64,000 nt of DNA from Pseudomonas sp. SJZ074 (GTDB taxonomy: Bacteria > Pseudomonadota > Gammaproteobacteria > Pseudomonadales > Pseudomonadaceae). Below are positions 8,576-15,783 of this stretch, piece after piece (within the stretch, counting starts at the first letter, position 1; each line of letters opens with the position of its first letter). Under the pieces are notes generated by a model, which made no database searches, was not told the DNA's origin, and worked only from the letters and a program-made list of their open reading frames with translations. The position numbers and the translations under genes were made by a program. The stretch lies in NCBI RefSeq assembly GCF_007828215.1, contig NZ_VIUE01000009.1:62001-126000 (forward strand). The letters run 5' to 3'.

Positions 8576-11506
8576 TCAGCTCCCCCGCTGTATCTGCTCC
8601 AATATCTGGCTGTCAGTGATGTTCATGTCGTCTTGCAGCAAAAACATCTTGCTCAGCACTTCGGTCATTTTCCTGTCGGTGTCGGCGAACGGCAGGTAGA
8701 GCTCGGGGGCGCTGCCGCCAGCAGGCACGATGCACAGGTAGTTGCCGGGTTCGATATGGATGGCTGCGCTGCCCAGGTGAATGCGGTAGTTCGCACGCTG
8801 GCCGGTTATGTGTAGGAAATGCCCCTCACATTTGACGTTTTGCAGTCCCAGCCCCTGAATCAGCTCGCTGACCAGTTCGGCGCGTCGCTGCAGGGTTTCG
8901 TGACTGGTGCTGTAGCCGTCTGCGGCGTGGGCCACGGAGACCAGCAGGTCGGCATCACGCATGACTTCCGAAAACAGCAGTGGCGGTACCTGTTCAAGAG
9001 GCAGGGCTTTGCGGTCGCGGTAGAACGCAATCGTGTCGAAGGTGAAATGTTCTGTTTCTGACAGGTAGTGGCCGGTATCCAGAAAGTTGAAGGTGGCGTA
9101 AATGCCGTGTTCTTTGCTCTCGTAATAAATGTCTTCGACGCTTGAGGTCGACCAGTTGCGGACCTGCAGCAACCGGGCGGCTACTTTGCCTTTAAGGCGG
9201 TGGCCCGCAAATCGATTGGACCACAAGCGTGTATCTCGCTCGGCGGGTGTTAGCAGGTACAGCTCGCGAAAAGCCTGCTTGAACGGCTGTACACGGCGAT
9301 GATTAACGACTTCTTTCTGCCAGGCCGACAGTTGTCCTGCCGCGAACAGATGGAAAGGGTGGGCAATGCGCAGGTTCTGTTCAATGGCATATTGACGGCC
9401 TTCAAGGTCGGTGACCGTCAGTGTTGTGCCGTCGAGCCAGCCCAACACCGTGTTGTCGGCTTGCACGATCAGTTGTTCCAGCAGTAGGCGAACCGCGGGC
9501 ATTTTCAACAGGGTTTTCAAGACATCCAGAGCCAGGGCTTCGCCGCTGCTCATCATTGTTTCCAGGGTGCGGCAGAAGCGTGCGATCTGTTCCTGGAGTT
9601 GGGTCTGCTGGGCTTTGATGGCGATGAAGTCAGGTTTTTTGCGAATCGCCGAAGGTGCGGTCTTGAGCGTCTTTCCGGCTTTGCAGATACGTAACGTGGG
9701 CGACAAGCCGTCGATCATCAGCGTGACGTCATAACCGTCGACGGTGGCGGCTATCAGGGCGGATTCGGCGATTTCCGATTCCATGGCCCATTCCAGGCGA
9801 ATCGCCGAGGGATAACCGGCGACACGCGCCAGGTTTTCCAGCCCCGCCTGAATCGCTGCGTGGGAGTTGGCCTGTCGTTGAGCGCCGTACTTGCGTACCT
9901 CCTTATGCAATTTCTTCAGCGTCAGGTAGCGCTGGCGTACGTCATCCGGATGCGTGATGGGGAAGACCCCATAGATGCGCATTGCCGACTGAGCGTGGCG
10001 GGTCAACTTCTTTTCCAGTGCGGGACGGCCGATGCCCTGATAGGCGTCGAGCAGCACGCGGGTTTCGGGAAACGCCCAGTGCGAGGGGGCGAGGGCGGCG
10101 AGGTAGTCGTGCAGGTGCTGCGGGTCGGCCTCGGACAGCGCTTTGTCCAGCAGATAGCGGTCCACCACACCCACGGTTTCATCCAGCGTATTGGGCAGGT
10201 CGCTGCCCCAGCCGGATTGAGGTGCGAGGGCGATGTTCAGGTATTCACGCTGGAAGGCTTGCAGATCACTCCAGCCGAGCGCGTTGAGGACCACTCGGCT
10301 GGCGTGTCCGGCGTAGGGCAGGGCGGTCAGCAGGGTATTTCTTGCAAAACCGGTCAGCGAGGCGAGCAGCTCCGACGATTGCTCCTTGGGCAATGCCTGG
10401 AGCGACAGGAAACGTTCGAGCACCGCGGCCGTATTGCCGAAGCTTTCATGAAAGGTGTCAGGTGTCATGCCCAGCCGTTCGATGACCGCCAGGGCCAGCA
10501 GCACCCAGCGGGTCTGATAGACCTCCACCGAACGGAAGGTGTCGGCCAGCTTCTCGGCATTATCGGGTAATCCGGCCAGGGCGTCCTCGACATAACGAAC
10601 GGTGAAATTCGCCAGTTCGGGTGGCACGTCGGCCGACCCTTCAATCAGGGGATGTTCACTTTGAGGTTGTTCCGCCTTGAATCCCTCGTCCTCAGGGGCC
10701 CCGTCATCTGGGGCGTCCTCGTCGAACGTTTCACCAGCGTACCGATTCAGTTCCAGGTCATCGCTGTCGAGCCCCGTGTCGTCTGTATAGAACATCATGG
10801 CGCGCCCCCAGGTGTTGGCTGCCCGGACGAAGCGAGGGTAATCGAACTGGCCAGCTTCCATCAGGCCCAAAGCAATGCGCTCGATGTCCTTGTGTACGTA
10901 GGTATACGCGTCGGCGACTCTCCTTTGCTCTTCATCAGGCGGGGAAGGTGGCTGCACACGGTTCCAACTGCCGTCCAGCAACCATTCGGCGAACGTCTGC
11001 CAGGCCGGAGTGGGCGGGTAGTTGCTCAGGCGGTTGATGCAGTCCGACACATCGGGAAAGGCCCAGGCGTGTTCCGGACGTCTTTGGTAATAGGCAGGAT
11101 CGTCGTCACCGGTGGGCAGTGGATAGTCGCTGTCCTCGAAAGCAAATTGCAGCATGTGTTGCAGCCGTGCACCGATCTGCTCCAGTGCGTAAGCATCGGG
11201 GTGAGCAGTGATCCACGCATCGCAGATGCGATATTGCAGGCCATAGCGCTGTTGGTCGCGACGGTCTTTCAAGTCGTCCCAGACGGTCGGGAACACAAAA
11301 CCGTCGGCCAGTGCCCTGGCGCCTTCCTCTGGCTGCTGCCTGACCCAGTCGTTGGCAATGCGCAGGAAGTCGATGCCATCCCAGAAATCGAGCTCGCATT
11401 CGTCATGGCGACTGAGTTCGGGATAGGTATCCAATGCGCTGTCACAGAAGGCTCCCAGTGCAGCGAGGCGTATGGCTTGGTCGGGCACAGGACGACGTGA
11501 TTGCAT
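8576..11506 (-). CDS. Large DUF4132/DUF7737-type protein, 976 residues
   Basis: A long cytoplasmic-looking protein with no signal peptide or membrane segment. The N-terminal 300 residues are helical and include an acidic linker near 255-285. The region around residues 690-790 carries the DUF4132 signature (HPFHL, then RVQPFKQAFRELYLLTPAER), and the last 110 residues match the conserved C-terminal module of that family (HITGQRANYRIHLGSAAIHI through PFADTDRKMTEVLSKMFLLQ). Relatives include E. coli MolR-type proteins and sometimes have WGR domains; their biochemical role is unknown. It follows the 146-residue gene by 30 bases, so they form an operon. Confidence 0.75.
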   Translation of the reverse strand: MQSRRPVPDQAIRLAALGAFCDSALDTYPELSRHDECELDFWDGIDFLRIANDWVRQQPEEGARALADGFVFPTVWDDLKDRRDQQRYGLQYRICDAWITAHPDAYALEQIGARLQHMLQFAFEDSDYPLPTGDDDPAYYQRRPEHAWAFPDVSDCINRLSNYPPTPAWQTFAEWLLDGSWNRVQPPSPPDEEQRRVADAYTYVHKDIERIALGLMEAGQFDYPRFVRAANTWGRAMMFYTDDTGLDSDDLELNRYAGETFDEDAPDDGAPEDEGFKAEQPQSEHPLIEGSADVPPELANFTVRYVEDALAGLPDNAEKLADTFRSVEVYQTRWVLLALAVIERLGMTPDTFHESFGNTAAVLERFLSLQALPKEQSSELLASLTGFARNTLLTALPYAGHASRVVLNALGWSDLQAFQREYLNIALAPQSGWGSDLPNTLDETVGVVDRYLLDKALSEADPQHLHDYLAALAPSHWAFPETRVLLDAYQGIGRPALEKKLTRHAQSAMRIYGVFPITHPDDVRQRYLTLKKLHKEVRKYGAQRQANSHAAIQAGLENLARVAGYPSAIRLEWAMESEIAESALIAATVDGYDVTLMIDGLSPTLRICKAGKTLKTAPSAIRKKPDFIAIKAQQTQLQEQIARFCRTLETMMSSGEALALDVLKTLLKMPAVRLLLEQLIVQADNTVLGWLDGTTLTVTDLEGRQYAIEQNLRIAHPFHLFAAGQLSAWQKEVVNHRRVQPFKQAFRELYLLTPAERDTRLWSNRFAGHRLKGKVAARLLQVRNWSTSSVEDIYYESKEHGIYATFNFLDTGHYLSETEHFTFDTIAFYRDRKALPLEQVPPLLFSEVMRDADLLVSVAHAADGYSTSHETLQRRAELVSELIQGLGLQNVKCEGHFLHITGQRANYRIHLGSAAIHIEPGNYLCIVPAGGSAPELYLPFADTDRKMTEVLSKMFLLQDDMNITDSQILEQIQRGS

Positions 11507-11536
11507 GAGGGGTTCCGAAGAAATGAACGACAGGAA

Positions 11537-11977
11537 TCAACCGCCAACCAGCGGCATCAGACGGATAAACGCAATCGTGGAAGGAGGGCTCACATCGATG
11601 AGGTCATCCAGGTTCTGCAGCATGACGCCATTGTGCAGGACGCGGAATGCGAGGCTTTCAAAGCCCTTCAAGGCGCGCTCGATCTCGACGTCGAGGTCCA
11701 GTTGGGGGGATGCCTTGGCTTGCGGCATGACGATTGCGCCTTCACCGGCTTGCCGGCGGATGTCCCGCTCGCTCAGGTACTGGCGATCAAGCACCTCGCG
11801 CACGGCCGCCTGTTCCAGCCAGTGCTGGACCGACAGCGCGGCGATCTGTTCGGCAACGGTGAGGCGAATGAGCTCGGCGACCGTCAGGGTCGACGAAGTC
11901 GGTGTCAGGGTGACGGGGGGAAGCAGAGGCTCCTGACGTGCGCCTTTCAGGCAATAGCTATGAACCACCAATTCCAT
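11537..11977 (-). CDS. Hypothetical protein upstream of the DUF4132-type gene, 146 residues
   Basis: A mostly helical acidic protein with no recognised domain. It starts MELVVHSYCLKGARQEPLLP, has a helix-rich centre (AELIRLTVAEQIAALSVQHW, then EVLDRQYLSERDIRRQAGEG), and ends in the beta-like stretch FRVLHNGVMLQNLDDLIDV. The start at 11977 has GAGAGG at good spacing, whereas the frame upstream does not. With only 30 bases to the next gene, it is the first gene of a two-gene operon with the DUF4132-type protein and may act with it. Confidence 0.65.
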   Translation of the reverse strand: MELVVHSYCLKGARQEPLLPPVTLTPTSSTLTVAELIRLTVAEQIAALSVQHWLEQAAVREVLDRQYLSERDIRRQAGEGAIVMPQAKASPQLDLDVEIERALKGFESLAFRVLHNGVMLQNLDDLIDVSPPSTIAFIRLMPLVGG

Positions 11978-12075
11978 GAGGTACCTCTCGCAAGCCAGGC
12001 CAGCCGGGCAGCAGCTTAGCATCTTGCGGTCAGTGTGCCTAAAGTTGGAGTGGGTCCGTGGTGAGGGAGCGAACC

Positions 12076-12180
12076 CTAGCGCGGATCAACGTTATCCAGC
12101 GCCCGATTCGCCAACGATTTGCTCAACTCGATGACAGCCATGAGCCATTCAACCGACCATTTGTCCTGAATATCCCCACA
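12076..12180 (-). pseudogene. Remnant of a small DUF3077/DUF6124-like gene (3' end only)
   Basis: The minus strand reads a 34-codon stretch ending WLMAVIELSKSLANRALDNV then DPR and stop. This resembles the C-terminal helix of the small Pseudomonas DUF6124/DUF3077 proteins. Upstream in the same frame the text becomes low-quality and runs under the divergent RCC1-like gene, so only the tail of a former gene seems to survive. The similarity is by eye. Confidence 0.3.
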
Positions 12181-12223
12181 CCTGTTAGTTCTGACAGTAG
12201 CCAGTCTCCCCGGTCTGGAGTGT

Positions 12224-12251
12224 GATAACGGCGTCCCGAGAGGATAACGGC
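12224..12251. promoter_or_regulatory. Direct repeat upstream of the RCC1-like/halovibrin-like operon
   Basis: GATAACGGC occurs at 12224-12232 and again at 12243-12251, a 19-base period (about two helical turns), and ends 23 bases before the first gene of the operon. It could be an activator or repressor site; no known regulator was recognised. Confidence 0.35.
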
Positions 12252-12274
12252 CTGCCACTCCCCAGGAGATCATG

Positions 12275-14764
12275 ATGGATATCCAATCCAGCACATTGAA
12301 CGATTTGTTCGAACTATACCCTGTGATCGTTCCGGGTTGGGTGTCTCCAATCAAACCGCCCGATCTCGCTCATGGCGGCATTCCGAAAAGTCTCTACGAC
12401 GACCAACCCCGGGGCCTTGAATGCCTGATCGATCCGTGGAACGAGCTTCAGCGTCGTGGCTGGACAATGGCGGAAGGCGATCGTGTCGACTTGTATGTCA
12501 ATGCCGATCCCACTCCGGTGGCTGGCGGCACCGTCAATCCGGGAGAGGAACAACTGCGCATGCGTTTGTATGTGCCCCAGGGACGGTTGCTCAATGGCGT
12601 CAACCGGCTGTACTACATAGCGACCCGCCCGAGTGGGGACTTCGATAACTCCAGGGATTTGAACGTGCTTTATCACCTGCGGGCTCCCGGTGAGCCGGCG
12701 CCCGATGGACTGGACCTGGTGATTCCTCCCGACGTCGTCAGCAATGGCGTCAACGCCGAGCGAGCGGCCCAAGGGGTGGCATTCGGTTTCAACTACAGCA
12801 ACCGCCGTGACTACGACCGTATTCGTTTCCTGCTGGGCAATGCCACCGTTGAGTGGGAGATTGCCGACGCCTCGATACCGGAAGTGAACACCCTGTTCAC
12901 CGACACATTCCAACAGGCGGGCGACAATCCCAACACGCTGGTGGAGTTCCTGGTGTTCGATCAATTGGGTAACTTCAGCCGGTCGTCGGTCAAGCGCCTG
13001 GACATTCATCTCGGCCTACCCGATCAGGACCTGCCAGCTCCCCTCGTGGAGGGGGTGGCTGAAGGCGGTACGTTGGATCCTTCGCTGATTACGCAAGTCT
13101 GGACCCGTGTCCCGGGGAATGCATTGCTGGTCGGCGATGGGATCGTGGTGACCTGGACGGATAAAAACGGTGTGGTCGCCCGGTATGATTCTGTAGAAAA
13201 ACCCTACACAGCGAATGACCTGCCTAATAATTACCTGCGCTTCTTGATTCCATCGACTGACGTCCAGCGATTTATCAACACGGACGTGACCGTCACCTAT
13301 ACCCGCAATCGCAATGGAACCCTCACCGGGCCGTCCCTGCCGTTCAATATGCATGTTGGCGTACCGGTGGTCCTGGAGCCCTTCAAGATCATGGGTGCCC
13401 GTTTCAACCGCACAACCTACCGGGCTTCAGGATGCTCCAAGTTGTTGAGTGCCTTGCATGCCAATACCCAGCAGCCGCTGGCGGTTGAATGGAAGTATGC
13501 GGATGAGCCCACCTGGAGCGCGCCGGCTACCACTTGGCGCGACATCCAGCCGTCCAAGGTGTTGCAGGTCCGTTCGAGCAGTCAGGAAGCGATGCTGAAC
13601 CCAGCGAATATCTTCGGCAATGGGGTCGATACCTTGACCGAGGGCGGCGCGGCTTTTGCTGCCCTGCTCGATCGGGGCGATGTGGTGAGTTGGGGAAACC
13701 CGGCGTTTGGTGGCGCGGCTCCGCTTTTGAACAATATCGTCGATGTGAGCTGTACCCAGAGCGCCTATGCGGCCGTTGACCGCTCGGGCACGGTGCGGGT
13801 CTGGGGCGATCCGACCGCAGGTGGTCGGATGGGAAGCGTATCGGCTGCAGGCTTTGCCGAGATCGTCGGCAATGGCAACGCCTTCGGCGGTCGCAAGACC
13901 AACGGCAGCGTCGTGGCCTGGGGGGCGAACCGGGACAACGATCTGGTGCCGGCACCGATCAATAGCTACCTCGATATCTCTAATGTCTATGCCACTTCCC
14001 AGGCTTTCGCGGTCCGTCGTCTGAACAATCCGGTCGCGGCCTGGGGGATTGCCGGTTACGGTGAAACGGCTCCTCCAGGGCTTAATGACGTGGTGGACAT
14101 CATAGGCTCTTTCGCGGCCTTCGCAGCCCTGCGTACCGGCGGCAGAGTGGAGGCCTGGGGCAATCCCGCCTACGGCGGTAGCTTACCTGGCGGGCTGTCC
14201 GGAGTCGCCCAGCTTGCTTGCGCCAATGCCCAGGCGTTCTGTGTTCTGAATACCAACCAGCAGGTGGTGAGCTGGGGCTCGGTGGAATATGGCGGAGGCG
14301 GCGCGCCGCAGCCCAATAGCGGTGTTGTCGAAGTGGTCAGCACATGGCGGGCGTTTGCCGCGCGTCGTGGTGATGGTTCCGTAGACGCATGGGGACGACC
14401 CAACGAGGGGGGCGTCGCTCCGGCGGGGTTGACGGGGGTCGTACAGATCGCCGGCAGTTCCGAGGCGTTTGCGGCGTTGCGCAGTGACGGCACCGTCGTT
14501 GCCTGGGGTAATCCGGTGGTGGGTGGAACGATTCCCGGCGCCACGTCCCAACGACTGGTCAATGTTCAGGCCCTTTATGCCAATTCCCATGGCTTTGTCG
14601 CGTTGACGGCCAGTGGCGATGTGGTTGCCTGGGGACATGCGACTGGCGGTGGCAACAACGATTCGGTGTACGGACAGTTGCGGGGCAACGTGTCCTACTA
14701 TCGCTCGCCACCGGCACCGAGGGTGCTGGCGGCGCAGGCCGAGCATGCGTCTGTAGGTTCGTAA
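12275..14764 (+). CDS. RCC1-like repeat protein with Ig-like N-terminal region, 829 residues
   Basis: No signal peptide is visible. The first 370 residues are beta-rich; residues 255-365 form an Ig-like domain (TWTDKNG, KPYTANDL, VTVTYTRNRNG). A module starting FKIMGARFNRTTYRASGCS follows. From about residue 455 to the end there are nine repeats of about 40 residues, each with a pattern like AFAALRSDGTVVAWG then GG, as in RCC1-type beta-propellers but with AFAAL where RCC1 has HTxAL. Two ATGs lie in tandem; the second, at 12275, is six bases from AGGAG. It is the first of six same-strand genes ending at 22886. Function unknown; a binding or scaffold role is inferred from the fold. Confidence 0.72.
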   Translation: MDIQSSTLNDLFELYPVIVPGWVSPIKPPDLAHGGIPKSLYDDQPRGLECLIDPWNELQRRGWTMAEGDRVDLYVNADPTPVAGGTVNPGEEQLRMRLYVPQGRLLNGVNRLYYIATRPSGDFDNSRDLNVLYHLRAPGEPAPDGLDLVIPPDVVSNGVNAERAAQGVAFGFNYSNRRDYDRIRFLLGNATVEWEIADASIPEVNTLFTDTFQQAGDNPNTLVEFLVFDQLGNFSRSSVKRLDIHLGLPDQDLPAPLVEGVAEGGTLDPSLITQVWTRVPGNALLVGDGIVVTWTDKNGVVARYDSVEKPYTANDLPNNYLRFLIPSTDVQRFINTDVTVTYTRNRNGTLTGPSLPFNMHVGVPVVLEPFKIMGARFNRTTYRASGCSKLLSALHANTQQPLAVEWKYADEPTWSAPATTWRDIQPSKVLQVRSSSQEAMLNPANIFGNGVDTLTEGGAAFAALLDRGDVVSWGNPAFGGAAPLLNNIVDVSCTQSAYAAVDRSGTVRVWGDPTAGGRMGSVSAAGFAEIVGNGNAFGGRKTNGSVVAWGANRDNDLVPAPINSYLDISNVYATSQAFAVRRLNNPVAAWGIAGYGETAPPGLNDVVDIIGSFAAFAALRTGGRVEAWGNPAYGGSLPGGLSGVAQLACANAQAFCVLNTNQQVVSWGSVEYGGGGAPQPNSGVVEVVSTWRAFAARRGDGSVDAWGRPNEGGVAPAGLTGVVQIAGSSEAFAALRSDGTVVAWGNPVVGGTIPGATSQRLVNVQALYANSHGFVALTASGDVVAWGHATGGGNNDSVYGQLRGNVSYYRSPPAPRVLAAQAEHASVGS

Positions 14765-14835
14765 ACCGAATATTCCGTGCTTATCCGAGCAGGCGTCTCT
14801 GGGCGCCTGGCTTCCTATCTTTGCGAGGTGTCACC

Positions 14836-15756
14836 ATGTCCGATACCCCTGGCCAGCGTGTGGTAAACCTACCGCCTCCCTCCGTGGATGAAGCGCCCGA
14901 CGGCGTCCTGGATCCTGTCGATATCCCACCGGACGGGGCTCGTGTCCGGATCAGGCGTGATGCCGCCGACGTCAACTGGCAGAGAGTGTTCGTGTTTGTC
15001 GGGCCCGACTATGAGAACGAGCTGCCGGTCGGAACGAACATCAAGGACGTGGTGTTCTACGTCGACGCTGAATATTTCGTTGCCGACGCCGAGGGGGTCG
15101 TGCCCATCCGTTATGAGGTGTTGATGCTCGATGGCAGCACGCAGCCCTCGGATGAGTTGCCGCTGCAAATCGCGGTGGGGTTCGGGGACGCGGCGGAACT
15201 CGATCTCAGCGAGCATCACTATGTCGCCGTCGCCGACAAAGCCCCATTGACGGTACCGGCCTATGCCCGGATGACACGGGAAGCAACCTGGGGCAGCCCG
15301 CCTTATCGCTATGCCAGCAGCGACGACTATGTGGCCGATGTCGATCCCCAGACAGGTGAAGTGACCGCCAGGGGCAATGGCCAATGCACGATCACGGCCA
15401 CCGACAGCCTGAATCAACCGCGTGCCTATTCGCTGACGATCTCGGGTATCCGGCAACTGTATTACTTGAGTTCTGGTGCTGACTGGCAGGGGATGGTCCG
15501 GGTCTGCGCCAGCGCCAGCCTGGACCCGGTCACCCTGGTGGACATCAAGCGACTGTGGTCCTTGTATTCCGCCGGTAACGGCCCCGTGGCGCAGTACCTG
15601 GGCTGGCTGAATTATCCATTCTGGACCGGCGACACATTGGGCGCCGGTACTGCCTGGGCCTATGACCTGAATGGCGGGGATGTCAACGCCAATGCCACGG
15701 CATTGACCACCGATACCTTCCTGCCCGTTCTGGGCGCTTCGCGCGGTACGTCTTGA
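14836..15756 (+). CDS. Big2/invasin-like domain protein, 306 residues
   Basis: The N-terminal 110 residues are Ig-like. Residues 130-205 form a bacterial Ig-like group 2 domain (YASSDDYVADVDPQTGEVTA, then GNGQCTITATDSLNQ). The last 90 residues (LYSAGNG, FWTGDTLGAGTAWAYDLNGG) resemble the lectin-like C-terminal module of intimin/invasin-type Pseudomonas proteins. No signal peptide or transmembrane anchor is seen, which is unusual for such modules. The start is chosen at the ATG with GAGG upstream. It lies 71 bases after the first RCC1-like gene and 27 before the second. Confidence 0.65.
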   Translation: MSDTPGQRVVNLPPPSVDEAPDGVLDPVDIPPDGARVRIRRDAADVNWQRVFVFVGPDYENELPVGTNIKDVVFYVDAEYFVADAEGVVPIRYEVLMLDGSTQPSDELPLQIAVGFGDAAELDLSEHHYVAVADKAPLTVPAYARMTREATWGSPPYRYASSDDYVADVDPQTGEVTARGNGQCTITATDSLNQPRAYSLTISGIRQLYYLSSGADWQGMVRVCASASLDPVTLVDIKRLWSLYSAGNGPVAQYLGWLNYPFWTGDTLGAGTAWAYDLNGGDVNANATALTTDTFLPVLGASRGTS

Positions 15757-15783
15757 AGACTCGCCTCAGAGGAGTTTTTTGCC

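Noticed and set aside
8576..11506. Long open frames on the plus strand opposite the DUF4132-type gene and similar antisense frames opposite most genes
   Set aside because: They follow from GC-rich codon use, lack ribosome sites, and give low-complexity Arg/His/Gln-rich text.
6402..12271. Integrated phage or ICE at tRNA-Ser
   Set aside because: No integrase, no structural phage gene and no second copy of the tRNA 3' end were seen, so only an accessory region is claimed.
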